DNA of 41,434 bases from DATKHR01 sp035939575 (GCA_035939575.1 DASZFS010000539.1:1-41434), one strand, 5' to 3'. Counted from the stretch's first letter, positions 1-10,867 are shown. Made by a program: numbers and translations. Notes: generated from the sequence alone by a model not told the origin.

Positions 1-2213
1 ATGCGGTTGTAATACTGATACGTCGTATCGTCGGCCGTGCCGGCGATGCCGTCCGGACCCGTGTCCACTCCCGTCGACAGCGTCGTCGCGAACGCACCGC
101 TCGTGTTCAGCGTCCCCTGCTGATACTTCTCGCGGCGATACGAGTAGACGGCGCTGACCTTCAGTGCACGGCCGAGGTCGTGGTCCATGCCGATCGTGTA
201 TTCGTCGGTGTACGGGCGGCGGTAGTTCGGATCAACCGACGTCGTCGTGCCAGAGGTGATGACCGGAGTGCCTGTCTGCTCTCCAGGTTGGAACACCAGA
301 TCGTGGTTCGCGTCGTTCCACCCGTACGTTGCCTGGTAGGTAAAGTTCGGATTCAACGAGTCGAGTGGTGTGCCCGTCGTCGCGATGATGTAGTAGTAAC
401 GCGCGACCGATCCCTTCAGAGCCGTTCTGCCGTCGCCGTTCAGGTCGTACACGGCGCTCAGTCGAGGTCCGGTCGTATTCCAGGTGACCACGTCGGTCTG
501 AGACAGCGTGCGGGGCACGTTCTGGAACGCCGGAATGCCCAGGGCGGTCCACCGCGTCGGCGGGCTCGACTGATCCGGGAGGTATCCATGCAGATGCTCG
601 TACCGGAGGCCCCCGGTCACCGTGAGGCGATTGACCGAGTAGCTGTCCTGGACGAAGAATGCGGCGTTGTTCAGCGTTGACGCTGTCTGGAACGGTGTCG
701 CGTAGAGCGTGACGTTCACTGCCTGGTTGGTCTGGCTGTTCCAGTTGGCGGTGAGGTCGTCGAATCGGGTCGTTTCGACCTGCCCGGCGGCGTGTGTGAC
801 GTCGATTCCGAACTTGAATTCGTGCCGTCCGCCGAGAGCCTGATCCAGGTAGTAGTTGCCGGTCACGTTGGTCTGCAGGCGCGGCCGGTGGCGCACGGTG
901 TTCGCGGTGTAGTTGCCCGTGATGTTCCCGGTTGCGTTGTCGGTCAGCGACTGCGCGTTCCCGTTGAGGTAGGTCGGGAAGAGAATCGTGTTGTAACCGA
1001 GCCGCGCGTCGACGAAGAAGTTCTTGGTGACGACGCTGTTCCACAACGCCTGATAGACACTGAACTTGTCCTCTTCGTCACTGGTGGAGTCCTTGACCAG
1101 CGTCGTCGTCGGCGAATTGAGGAACCGATTGGGCTTGTTATAGCGCTGCTTCGAATAGAACCCGGTGATCCGGTTCTTGTCATTGACCTGGTACGTGAGG
1201 TTCACCAGGCCCGAATCGATGTTCGTCTGATCGAGCACAGTGGTCGAGAACGCGGCCGGCACGTTGACGTGCACGCGCCAGTCGCGAACGGAGCCAAACA
1301 CGCGCAGCTTGTTCGCGATGACCGGACCGCCGATGCTGAAGTTCGCGTCGGAGACAAAATCAACTTTGTTCGTCGTTGGGAGGAAACCGTACTTGAGCAG
1401 GTAGTCATCGATGTTGCCGCTCTGCGTGCCGCTGCCCTCCCAGGCGAGCGTCGTCCGTCCGGACCACGTATTGCCCCCGCTCTTGGTCACCATGTTGAGG
1501 AACACGCCGCCGGTCGGGACCGTGATGTCGTGCGCGCCGGTCGAGACCTGGATATCGTCAAACGCGTCGAAATCGTAGTAGTAGCCCGCCGCGCCGATGG
1601 CGCTCGGGTCGCCGACGTTGATGCCGTTGAGGTATTGCGAGTTCTGGCCGCTGGTCGTGCCGCGCGCGCTGTAGGTGCCCTGCAGCCCGCCTGACGTGCC
1701 GCCCACGTCGGGCCGGGTAATCGTGAGGCTCGGAACCTTGTACTCGACGAGCGCCCAGATGTCACGCCCGCCGGGCGTTCCCTGCAGCAGCTGTTCGCTG
1801 AGGTTCACGTTGACGTTGGCGCTTGTCGTATCGACGACAGGCGAGTCACCGGAGACCGTGACGGTCTCCGCCAGGGTCGCGACTTTCAGCGCGACATCGA
1901 TCGGCGTCGTCTGACCGACCAGGACGACGAGGCCTTCGCGAACGATCGTCTGGAACCCCGACAGCTCGAGCTTGACCGCATAGGTTCCTGGAACGAGAGA
2001 GGGAAAGCGGTAAACGCCGCCACCATCGGTGACGCCAGTCATCGTGCCGGAGACGAGCACCGGGCTGCTGATCGTGACCGAGACCCCAGGGGTTGCGCCT
2101 CCCTGTTGGTCCACCGCTTTGACCAGAATGCTACCGGTCTGCACCTGGGCGCGTGCGGTGGTCGCGAATCCAATCAGTGCGACCACCGTGAGAATCCTGA
2201 AGACGTGCTTCAT
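1..2213 (-). CDS. TonB-dependent receptor, Oar-like, C-terminus cut by window edge
   Basis: Outer-membrane beta-barrel receptor, probably for import of a large or complex substrate driven by TonB. The reading frame is open from ATG at 2213 to the left window edge, giving 737 visible residues, so the barrel end is missing. Residues 1-22 form a signal peptide ending ARA. Residues about 24-105 form a carboxypeptidase-regulatory-like (CarboxypepD_reg) beta sandwich, recognisable by DGGGVYRFPSLVPGTY and LSGFQTIVREG. A plug-like region follows (VSGDSPVVDTTSANVNVNLS, then SARGTTSGQNSQYLNG), then aromatic-rich barrel strands. This N-terminal domain plus plug is the layout of Oar-like receptors that are expanded in Acidobacteriota. 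A strong Shine-Dalgarno (GAGGAGG) lies 2221-2230 just upstream. It diverges from the S9 peptidase at 2490. The substrate cannot be told from sequence. Confidence 0.93.
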   Translation of the reverse strand, partial: MKHVFRILTVVALIGFATTARAQVQTGSILVKAVDQQGGATPGVSVTISSPVLVSGTMTGVTDGGGVYRFPSLVPGTYAVKLELSGFQTIVREGLVVLVGQTTPIDVALKVATLAETVTVSGDSPVVDTTSANVNVNLSEQLLQGTPGGRDIWALVEYKVPSLTITRPDVGGTSGGLQGTYSARGTTSGQNSQYLNGINVGDPSAIGAAGYYYDFDAFDDIQVSTGAHDITVPTGGVFLNMVTKSGGNTWSGRTTLAWEGSGTQSGNIDDYLLKYGFLPTTNKVDFVSDANFSIGGPVIANKLRVFGSVRDWRVHVNVPAAFSTTVLDQTNIDSGLVNLTYQVNDKNRITGFYSKQRYNKPNRFLNSPTTTLVKDSTSDEEDKFSVYQALWNSVVTKNFFVDARLGYNTILFPTYLNGNAQSLTDNATGNITGNYTANTVRHRPRLQTNVTGNYYLDQALGGRHEFKFGIDVTHAAGQVETTRFDDLTANWNSQTNQAVNVTLYATPFQTASTLNNAAFFVQDSYSVNRLTVTGGLRYEHLHGYLPDQSSPPTRWTALGIPAFQNVPRTLSQTDVVTWNTTGPRLSAVYDLNGDGRTALKGSVARYYYIIATTGTPLDSLNPNFTYQATYGWNDANHDLVFQPGEQTGTPVITSGTTTSVDPNYRRPYTDEYTIGMDHDLGRALKVSAVYSYRREKYQQGTLNTSGAFATTLSTGVDTGPDGIAGTADDTTYQYYNR

Positions 2214-2455
2214 TCCGTTGCCTCCTCGAGTAGATCCGTTCTGGAAACGCCCAGTTTTAGCAGGTTCGGGCGGGCCAGACAACGAACAGGAGAGGGTATT
2301 TCGCAAGAATTCGCGGATGGCCCGCGCGACTTACGGAAAGTTGAATCGTCCCGCCACGACTTCGGACAAGAATGTGGCGCCTGGAACTCGATTCCCACGA
2401 GAATGTTGGCCCGGTGTCAGCCTACCGTCGGGCTCGTTCAGCAGCTGATTGTCGC

Positions 2456-2461
2456 TATACT
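2456..2461 (+). promoter_or_regulatory. Candidate -10 box (TATACT) for the S9 peptidase cluster
   Basis: TATACT matches the sigma-70 -10 consensus at five of six positions and would place transcription start near 2468, ahead of the GGAGG ribosome site at 2477-2481 and the ATG at 2490. No good -35 hexamer is seen at the expected distance. The rest of the 276-base gap 2214-2489 shows nothing else recognisable. Confidence 0.35.
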
Positions 2462-2489
2462 CGCCTTGCCATTCGTGGAGGCCCGATCA

Positions 2490-4751
2490 ATGAGAGCAAT
2501 TTCAGCCACTGTCCCTGCCGCCGTCCCCGCCGCCGTCGTTGCCGCTGTCCTTGCTGCCGCCGCGGGCGGTTGCTCGGCGCAGGCCGTTCAGCAGCAGCGT
2601 GACGGCCGGCGGCTGACCATCGAGCAGCTGATTGACATCAAGCACCCATCCACCCCGATGTGGGCGCCCGACGGCCAGTCGGTCGTGTTCGTCTGGGATC
2701 GCGCGGGCGTTTCCCAGGTCTTTGTCGCCGCTGCGACCGGTTCGGGTGCGCCGCGCGAGCTGAAAGAAGCCGGCTCGTCGCTGAATGGCGCGTTCTGGAG
2801 CGCCGATGGTCGCGCGCTGATGCTGCCCAGGAACGGCGACCTGTGGCGGGTGCCGATCGACGGCGGTGCGGCCTCGGCGGTCTGGACAACGCCGCAGGCG
2901 GAGCTCGCGATCACTCCGTCGCCTGACGGCGCCCGCGTGGCGTTCGTGCGGCCGCTCACCGACCCGGGGTCGAGCGCTGCGGCCGCCCCAGCAACGACGC
3001 GCGGGAGTCGCGCCACAATGTCCCCGGCGGCCCAGGCGACGGCTGGCGGCAGCGACCTCGTCGTGCGAACGCTCGCCGACGGCCGTGAGACACGCCTGCT
3101 CCACGCGGACAACCGCTCGCTGGGCAGCATCAGCTGGTCGCCGGACGGGCAGTCGCTGGTCGTCAGCGACGCCCCTCGAACCATCCGTCACGAGCAGACG
3201 CCCACGTACTCGGGCGCGAAAATCATCTACACGATCAATGAGAACGTGCCAGGCGAGACGATGGTCGTGCCGGCGTCGGGTGGAGCACCGAAGCCGATCG
3301 CCGGCGCCGGCGGGTTCGGGGGCCGCCGCTGGCTTGACGCCAGGCATTTCATCCTCGATCGCACGTCCGCGGACTACAAGCGCCGGACGACATTCCTCGT
3401 CGACATCGCGGGCGGCGAGCCGGCGGTGCTTCACGAGGACGTCGAGGATAAATTCTGGAGCATGACGGGCGACGCCGGCGCCAACGCGCAGCCGTCGCCG
3501 GATGGAAAGTGGATTGCGTTCCTGAGTGACCGCGACGGATGGGATCATTTGTACGTGATGGCCGCCTCCGCCGAGGCTTCGGCGCGCGAGCCGGTCCAGA
3601 TCACGAAAGGGAAGTTCGAGGCGTGGCGCCCGACGTGGTCGCCGGACAGTCAGCGGATCGCGTTCGACGCAAACGAGCCCGATCGGAATGGCACGCGGCA
3701 TCTATACGTGGCGGCCATCAACGGCAATCCCGCTGCCGCGACGATCACGGCGCTGACGAGCGGACGGGGGACCAACATCGCGCCGGTGTGGTCGCCTGAC
3801 GGGAAACGGATTGTGTATCAGCACACGGATCCCCAGAACTCGGCGGACCTGTATGTGATCGATCCCGCAACCCGACAGACCGTGCGGCTCTCGGACTCCA
3901 TGCCGCCGTCGATCGACCGGGCGGCGCTGGTCAGCCCGGAGATGGTGCACTACGCCGGACCGGACGGTCAGCAGGTGCCCGCGTGGCTCTACGTTCCGAA
4001 GAATCTCGACCGGTCCAAGAAGCACCCCGCCATCGTCTGGATTCATGGCGATGGCGTGAACCAGAACTACGATGGCTGGCACGTGCAGCGCAACTACGCG
4101 GTCTACTCGAGCTTTCACCAGTACCTGCTGCAGAAGGGCTACGTCGTAATCGCCCCTGACTACCGGGGCAGTATCGGCTACGGCCGGGCATGGCGCGAGG
4201 GCGTCTATATGGATGTCGGCGGCAAGGATGCCAAGGACGCGTGGATGGTGACGGACTACCTGAAGACGCTGCCCTACGTCGACATGAACCGTGTTGGCGT
4301 GTGGGGTCTCAGCTACGGTGGCTTCTTCACGCTGATTGCCGTAACGGATCAACCCAAGTTGTTCCGGGCCGCCGTGGACGTGGCCGGCGTCGTGGACTAC
4401 GCGATGTACTACGAGGACCCGTATCACGGCGGGTGGACTGCCAGCCGCATCGGCACGCCCGACCAGCACCCGGACGTGTACGCGCACGCGTCGCCGATCT
4501 CAAACATTGCCCGGCTCGAGACACCCTTGCTCGTGCTGCATGGGACCGCCGACGTCAACGTGCCATATCTGCATTCAGTCCGCCTGATTGATGAGCTGAT
4601 GAAGAAGGACAAGAGCCATCTCGTGTCGTTCATGACTTATCCGGGCGAATTTCACTACTTCACGCGCGAGCACGTGCTGCGCGACGCGTGGCATCGCGTC
4701 GACGACTTTTTCGAGGCGAATCTGCGAGGCGGACCGACGACCAGCCACTGA
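2490..4751 (+). CDS. Secreted S9 family (dipeptidyl peptidase IV-like) serine peptidase
   Basis: Exported prolyl-oligopeptidase-family peptidase, 753 residues, expected to release dipeptides or cut short peptides outside the cytoplasm. The start at 2490 is chosen because GTGGAGG lies 8 bases upstream and the protein then opens with an export signal; the frame is open further upstream but that part is not coding-like. The signal ends in AAAGGC, a possible lipobox, so it may be a lipoprotein. Residues about 45-460 carry repeated WD40/TolB-type propeller blades (SPDG, WSPDG motifs). The C-terminal alpha/beta hydrolase has GLSYGG with Ser608, GTADVNVP with Asp688 and PGEFHYF with His722, the catalytic triad in family order. 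It heads a run of three closely spaced genes whose products all carry export signals. Confidence 0.95.
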   Translation: MRAISATVPAAVPAAVVAAVLAAAAGGCSAQAVQQQRDGRRLTIEQLIDIKHPSTPMWAPDGQSVVFVWDRAGVSQVFVAAATGSGAPRELKEAGSSLNGAFWSADGRALMLPRNGDLWRVPIDGGAASAVWTTPQAELAITPSPDGARVAFVRPLTDPGSSAAAAPATTRGSRATMSPAAQATAGGSDLVVRTLADGRETRLLHADNRSLGSISWSPDGQSLVVSDAPRTIRHEQTPTYSGAKIIYTINENVPGETMVVPASGGAPKPIAGAGGFGGRRWLDARHFILDRTSADYKRRTTFLVDIAGGEPAVLHEDVEDKFWSMTGDAGANAQPSPDGKWIAFLSDRDGWDHLYVMAASAEASAREPVQITKGKFEAWRPTWSPDSQRIAFDANEPDRNGTRHLYVAAINGNPAAATITALTSGRGTNIAPVWSPDGKRIVYQHTDPQNSADLYVIDPATRQTVRLSDSMPPSIDRAALVSPEMVHYAGPDGQQVPAWLYVPKNLDRSKKHPAIVWIHGDGVNQNYDGWHVQRNYAVYSSFHQYLLQKGYVVIAPDYRGSIGYGRAWREGVYMDVGGKDAKDAWMVTDYLKTLPYVDMNRVGVWGLSYGGFFTLIAVTDQPKLFRAAVDVAGVVDYAMYYEDPYHGGWTASRIGTPDQHPDVYAHASPISNIARLETPLLVLHGTADVNVPYLHSVRLIDELMKKDKSHLVSFMTYPGEFHYFTREHVLRDAWHRVDDFFEANLRGGPTTSH

Positions 4752-4760
4752 GATGTCTCC

Positions 4761-5447
4761 ATGCGCCTCTTGACGCCGTTCGTCGTCCTGCTCGCGACGC
4801 TGCCGCTTGCGGCCCAGACGCGGCCGGCGCCTTCGAGGAAGCCGGCTCCGGCTCCTCCGGTCGCCTTGACGAAGATCGCGCCGCCGCTGATCTGCCCTGC
4901 GCCGCTCGGCGTCGGCGTCAAGACCCAGGTGTCGTTCTGTGAGGTGCTCGCCGGCCGCGACCCGCAGGGCGGCGTGCTCGTCAAGATCCCGACGCGCCGC
5001 GGGCCCGCAACGCTCACCTTCGATCTGCACAACCTGCATCTGTATTCGGAAGACCAGGTCAAGGCGAAGCGGGCGTATACGCTCTACACGGCGACGATCG
5101 GCGTGATGACGATGGACAACACGCTGATCAGGCGTGCTGTTGTCCAGAGCGAGTTCCGAACGGCGGCCGACCTCCTCGACCGCGTCGGCGGGGGGGCCGG
5201 TCCGGGCGGCGTGAAGGCGGTCGCCCCGACCGGCGTCGAGTCCATCGTCGTGACGATTCCCGAGGGCGAAGATCAGGTCAGCCTTCTGGGCGAGAAGGTT
5301 ACCGTCGAGGGCATCAACGCGCCGTCAACCACGTTTGCGCAGCCTGGGCGGCCGGTGGCCGTCGTCAGCAACGTGATGATCGAGTATCGACCGGCGCCGG
5401 CGAAACCGGTGACACCGACCAGGCCGGTGAAGAAGATCGGCGCGTAG
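4761..5447 (+). CDS. Exported protein of unknown function
   Basis: A 228-residue protein that I do not recognise. It begins with a clear signal peptide (hydrophobic stretch to about residue 18, ending LPLAAQ). A short Pro/Ala-rich linker follows, then a domain with two cysteines (CPAPLGVGVKTQVSFC) and predicted beta-strand-rich sequence, and a basic Pro-rich tail ending KKIGA. The start lies 10 bases after the S9 peptidase stop, and the next gene starts 22 bases downstream, so the three are probably co-transcribed. The function is unknown; periplasmic or outer-surface location is inferred from the signal peptide only. Confidence 0.8.
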   Translation: MRLLTPFVVLLATLPLAAQTRPAPSRKPAPAPPVALTKIAPPLICPAPLGVGVKTQVSFCEVLAGRDPQGGVLVKIPTRRGPATLTFDLHNLHLYSEDQVKAKRAYTLYTATIGVMTMDNTLIRRAVVQSEFRTAADLLDRVGGGAGPGGVKAVAPTGVESIVVTIPEGEDQVSLLGEKVTVEGINAPSTTFAQPGRPVAVVSNVMIEYRPAPAKPVTPTRPVKKIGA

Positions 5448-5468
5448 CGCCGGAAACGGAGAGATCTC

Positions 5469-5963
5469 ATGCGATTCGGACTCGCGGCCTTGGTTCTCCT
5501 GGTTCCTACGGCAGCCTTCGCGCAAGCGACGCGGCCGCAGCCGCACATCAAGCGGACCAATCCGCCGACGCTGGCAACGCCCGCGGGCTACACGCAGGTC
5601 GTCGAGGTGAGCGGCGCGGTGAAGACCATCTACATTGCGGGCCAGGTGTCCACGAACAAAGACGGGAATGTCGTCGGGGCCAACGACATGAAAGCTCAGG
5701 CCGAGCAGGTCTTCAAGAATCTCGAAGCGGCGTTGACGGCGGCCGGCGCGAGATTCTCAGACGTCGTGAAGATGAATATGTACGCGACTGATCTGGCCCA
5801 GATCCAGGCGATCCGCGACGCGCGCGCGACCTATGTCGGGGACGCGACGCCCGCCAGCACACTCGTGCAGGTGGTTCGCCTCGCCAGGCCCGAGTTCATG
5901 CTGGAGATTGAGGCGATCGCCGCCGTGCCGGAACGCCCGCATCTCGTTCCGGCCTCACGGTAG
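5469..5963 (+). CDS. RidA/YjgF/UK114 family protein with signal peptide
   Basis: RidA proteins normally deaminate reactive enamine/imine intermediates in the cytosol. This 164-residue copy has a typical export signal at residues 1-18 (ending AFAQ), followed by a complete RidA fold of about 130 residues: VSGAVKTIYIAGQVSTNKDGNVVG, then QAEQVFKNLEAALTAAGARFSDVVKMNMYATDL, and TLVQVVRLARPEFMLEIEAIAA with the conserved Arg before the C-terminal strand. It lies 22 bases after the unknown exported protein and has a GGAGAG ribosome site. Exported RidA-like proteins are found in some soil bacteria, but their substrate is not established. Family assignment is firm; enzymatic role in the periplasm is inference. 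Confidence 0.9.
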   Translation: MRFGLAALVLLVPTAAFAQATRPQPHIKRTNPPTLATPAGYTQVVEVSGAVKTIYIAGQVSTNKDGNVVGANDMKAQAEQVFKNLEAALTAAGARFSDVVKMNMYATDLAQIQAIRDARATYVGDATPASTLVQVVRLARPEFMLEIEAIAAVPERPHLVPASR

Positions 5964-5965
5964 CC

Positions 5966-6021
5966 GGGCTGAAGCTCTGAGGCGGGCTGAAGACTCGCAC
6001 GCGGCCATGAGTCGTCAGCCC
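5966..6021. repeat. GGGCTGAAGACTC-type intergenic repeat, hairpin form
   Basis: A single unit GGGCTGAAGCTC at 5966-5977 is followed by an inverted repeat: GGGCTGAAGACTC at 5984-5996 pairs with GAGTCGTCAGCCC at 6009-6021 (13 bases, one mismatch, 12-base loop). It sits between the convergent ends of the RidA-like gene and the radical SAM gene, so it could act as a bidirectional terminator, although no U-tract follows. The loop and right arm closely match the repeat at 32717-32748. Confidence 0.8.
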
Positions 6022-6030
6022 ATTTCGCGT

Positions 6031-8193
<2,163 letters not shown>

Positions 8194-8200
8194 ACGCTAA

Positions 8201-8206
8201 ATATTA
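8201..8206 (-). promoter_or_regulatory. Candidate -10 box (TAATAT) for the radical SAM gene
   Basis: On the minus strand TAATAT lies 7 bases upstream of the ATG at 8193 in an AT-rich patch that stands out in this GC-rich DNA. The start has no ribosome-binding site, so a leaderless or near-leaderless transcript is possible. No convincing -35 box is visible. Confidence 0.3.
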
Positions 8207-8292
8207 GAGGATAAAAGCCTTAGAAGATTACGATTTTCGCGAACGGGCAATAGCGCGCACCGAGCGGGCAGGAGGCGACCCGGGTGGTCAAA

Positions 8293-8313
8293 TACCGACT
8301 ATTCCAGTCGGCA
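8293..8313 (-). terminator. Candidate hairpin downstream of the LytTR regulator
   Basis: CCGACT (8295-8300) pairs with AGTCGG (8306-8311) around a 5-base loop, extended by a wobble and an A-T pair. On the minus strand it begins 7 bases after the stop of the response regulator and is followed by a short T-rich stretch (TATTT). The stem is short, so termination strength is uncertain. Confidence 0.4.
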
Positions 8314-8319
8314 TTCGGG

Positions 8320-9078
8320 TCAGATACCCAGTTTCTGCTTCAGAGCACGGATGCGGTCGCGCGACACGCTGAGCTCTGTCCGCGAGTCATCCTTCAGCCG
8401 CACCAGGACGCCGCCATCGACGGCGGGGTACAGCTCCTGCACGAAGGCGCAGTTGACGATCGTCGACCGGTGGATCCGCGCGAAGCGGTGCGCGTCGAGC
8501 CGTTCTTCCAGCTGCGCCAGCGTCCGATCGACGACGTGCTCGCGTCCGCCGGCGACGGCGAACGTCAGCCTGTCCTTTGCGACGAAGTGCGTGACGCGGG
8601 CGACGTCGACGAGCGTCGTCCGGTCGCCGACGCGCGAGGCGATGCGCTCAAGTTTCCGGGCGGGTGTCAGCCGTGTCGCCAGCTCCCGCGCCAACGCTCG
8701 AACGTCCGTGCGCGGCCCTTCGCCGGCGCGCTCGATCCGATCGAGCGCGCGCGCGAGCCGATCCACTTCGACCGGCTTCAGCAGGTAGTCGACGGCGTTG
8801 GTGTCGAACGCGTTGAGGGCGTATGCATCGTATGCCGTCGTGAAGACCACGAGCGGCGGCCGCTCCAGCTGCTCGAGCAGCTCGAATCCGGTCAGCCCAG
8901 GCATCTGCACGTCGAGGAACAGCACGTCGACCGCGCGCGCGCTCAGAAACGAGAGCGCCTCTTCCGGGTCCGTGGTGCTGCCGACGATCTCGACCCGGCC
9001 CGTCTCGTCGAGCAACCGTGACAACCGCTGAACCGCGAGGCGCTCGTCGTCCACGACGTACGCGCGGATCGGGCTCAT
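8320..9078 (-). CDS. LytTR-family response regulator
   Basis: 252-residue DNA-binding response regulator. The receiver domain (residues 1-120) has the acidic pair Asp10-Asp11, phosphoacceptor Asp56 (DVLFLDVQMPG), Thr80/81 and Lys101 (LLKPVE). The C-terminal LytTR domain (about 150-250) shows TLVDVARVTHFVAKDRLTF, the RIHRSTIVN signature and LSVSRDRIRALKQKLGI. Its ATG overlaps the sensor kinase stop by four bases (ATGA), showing translational coupling. LytTR regulators bind DNA through beta strands, usually at paired short direct repeats. Target genes are not evident from this window; the genes upstream in the same run (TPR protein, S9 peptidase) may be part of the same unit. Confidence 0.95.
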   Translation of the reverse strand: MSPIRAYVVDDERLAVQRLSRLLDETGRVEIVGSTTDPEEALSFLSARAVDVLFLDVQMPGLTGFELLEQLERPPLVVFTTAYDAYALNAFDTNAVDYLLKPVEVDRLARALDRIERAGEGPRTDVRALARELATRLTPARKLERIASRVGDRTTLVDVARVTHFVAKDRLTFAVAGGREHVVDRTLAQLEERLDAHRFARIHRSTIVNCAFVQELYPAVDGGVLVRLKDDSRTELSVSRDRIRALKQKLGI

Positions 9079-10100
9079 CTATCAGGCACCGTCAGCGTGA
9101 CACGGGCGCGCCCTGGCGCCCCGTCGATCTCCAGGGCGGCGCGGCCGCCGAACAACAGCGCGACGCGGTCGCGCAGAAGCGCCAGGCCATGGCCGGCCGG
9201 CAGCGCCGACGCGTCGAACCCCGGACCGTCGTCCTCGACCGAGACGCGTGTCGCGTGGATCCCGCCGACCGCCTCGCCAGCGCTGATGCGGATTGACGCG
9301 CCCTCCCGGCGGGGCGAGACGGCATATTTCACGCTGTTCTCCACCACGGTCTGCAGCGCAAGACGCGGCACCCGCGCGCCGTTCACGCGGGGATCCACCT
9401 GGATGTCCACGCGCAGACGATCACCGAAACGGACCTGCTCGATCGCCAGATAGTCGCGGACGGTCTTGAGCTCGTCCTGGACCGGCACCAACGGCGTCGC
9501 CTGCTGATCCAGCGAAGTTCGGAGGATCGATGCGAGCTGTCCCGTCATGCGCTCCGCGCCTTTCGGATCCTCGTGGATGAGGGCGGCGATCGAGTTGAGC
9601 GTGTTGAACAGAAAGTGGGGCTGCACGCGCGACTCGAGCGACGCGAGCTGCGCCTCGGCGGTTGCTTGGGCCAGACGCGCGCCCATCATCTCCCACGCCG
9701 TCATGAACAGCCCGACGGTCAGCGTGATCGCGATGGCGATGCTGAGGCTGCTTTCGACCCATGAGCGAAAGTTGGCGGCCGGCACCGTCCCAGCCGCCAG
9801 CAGCAGACCGATCGCGGTGATGCTTCCACAGACGGCGAGGCCGACCATCGCCAGCGCGATTGCCGCCCAGTTGAACGGGAACGGCACGCGCCGCCAGATC
9901 CACGGCGCAATCCTTGGCATTACGACCCCCAGGAGAGGCCCGATGCAGAACGAGAAGAGAAACGCGATGGCGTAGCCGCGCGCCAGCCCTTTCGCCGGCG
10001 TGCGCCACGAGGCGCCGCTGAACAGGAACAAAACGACCGTCGCCGCGATGACGTTGGCGACGACGATCCGGCGCCAGTAGGGCGCCGAGCCGATGTTCAC
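9075..10100 (-). CDS. LytS/YehU-type sensor histidine kinase
   Basis: Membrane sensor kinase, about 341 residues. Four to five hydrophobic segments fill residues 10-140, with no recognisable extracellular sensor domain. The His_kinase domain follows: RVQPHFLFNTLNSI carries the phosphoacceptor His162. The ATPase part has LALQTVVENSVKYAV (N box) and VEDDGPGFD and AGHGLALLRDRV (G boxes). I chose the GTG at 10100, which overlaps the TPR gene stop as GTGA, the same 4-base coupling used at several junctions here; an in-frame GTG at 10118 with AGGGA upstream is an equally possible start. It partners the LytTR regulator directly downstream. Confidence 0.93.
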   Translation of the reverse strand: MNIGSAPYWRRIVVANVIAATVVLFLFSGASWRTPAKGLARGYAIAFLFSFCIGPLLGVVMPRIAPWIWRRVPFPFNWAAIALAMVGLAVCGSITAIGLLLAAGTVPAANFRSWVESSLSIAIAITLTVGLFMTAWEMMGARLAQATAEAQLASLESRVQPHFLFNTLNSIAALIHEDPKGAERMTGQLASILRTSLDQQATPLVPVQDELKTVRDYLAIEQVRFGDRLRVDIQVDPRVNGARVPRLALQTVVENSVKYAVSPRREGASIRISAGEAVGGIHATRVSVEDDGPGFDASALPAGHGLALLRDRVALLFGGRAALEIDGAPGRARVTLTVPDR

Positions 10101-10780
10101 TTGTGGCAACCCACGCACCCCAGTCCCTGCGAGCGCGGCAGCGTGCCGGTCGCGAGCCAGTCTCGGGCTTTCGGTGCCTGTCCCGACGTTGGCGCGTCCT
10201 TGACGAGCCGCTCGAAGTACATCCGCGCCTTGTCCGTGTCACCGAGGCGGGTGTAGCCCTCGGCGAGCCCGAAGAGCAGCTCTCCTTTGGGATGTTCCCC
10301 CATCGTGTCGAAGTACGCCGATTGAAGCGCGAGCGTTCGCTCGTAGTCGCCGACGGCCTTTTCCACGAGCGGCCGGGCGACGCCCGGATCCATGTAGCGC
10401 GTCGCCTGCAGGAGCAGGGCTCCCCTCGGAACCCTGACGCCTACGCTATCGGGCTCGAGCGCGACGGCCTTGTCCATCTCTGCGAGACCCCGGCCCCAGA
10501 GGTCGGCGCCGGTCTGTGCGTCTCCTTTTTGAAACGCCGTGCCGCCCCTGAATGCGAGGCCCGCACCATGCCAGACGAGCGCCTCCGCGTGCCTCGGGTT
10601 GTCGGCCAACGTCCGCTCGCAGACCTCCATGCCGCGGGTCAGCCGTGCCTCGTCACCACCGAACCCCGCGAAGAAATCCGATCGGACCAGCATGTCGAAC
10701 CGCGCCGGCGCGGGAGCCTGCGCAGCCATGCCCACCGCCATCGAAAGCATCCAGCTGATGATCCATGTCCGCTTCGCCAT
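10097..10780 (-). CDS. Exported TPR-like protein ending in a CxxCH motif
   Basis: 227 residues from the ATG at 10780, which has AGGAG 7 bases upstream; a longer frame to 10849 exists but would bury the signal peptide. Residues 1-20 are a signal peptide (ending GMAAQA). The body is helical with TPR-like repeats: RGLAEMDKAVALEPDS, LVEKAVGDYERTLALQ, LFGLAEGYTRLGDTDKARMYFERL. The final residues are GLGCVGCHK, so a canonical c-type haem attachment motif (CVGCH) is at the extreme C-terminus. Whether haem is bound is unknown, since no distal ligand or cytochrome fold is visible. It is transcribed with the downstream LytS/LytTR pair and probably the upstream S9 peptidase. No precise function can be assigned. 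Confidence 0.85.
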   Translation of the reverse strand: MAKRTWIISWMLSMAVGMAAQAPAPARFDMLVRSDFFAGFGGDEARLTRGMEVCERTLADNPRHAEALVWHGAGLAFRGGTAFQKGDAQTGADLWGRGLAEMDKAVALEPDSVGVRVPRGALLLQATRYMDPGVARPLVEKAVGDYERTLALQSAYFDTMGEHPKGELLFGLAEGYTRLGDTDKARMYFERLVKDAPTSGQAPKARDWLATGTLPRSQGLGCVGCHK

Positions 10781-10867
10781 AAAGTCTCCTCTCCCGACAC
10801 GATACGTTCGAGAAGGGAGAGGCGCGTCGAGAAACGGACGAAGGGCCACCGGCGCAGGACGAGAGGT

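Noticed and set aside
2106..2489. Upstream extension of the S9 peptidase frame by 128 codons
   Set aside because: It covers the receptor start and promoter region, is not family-like, and the ATG at 2490 has both a ribosome site and a following signal peptide.
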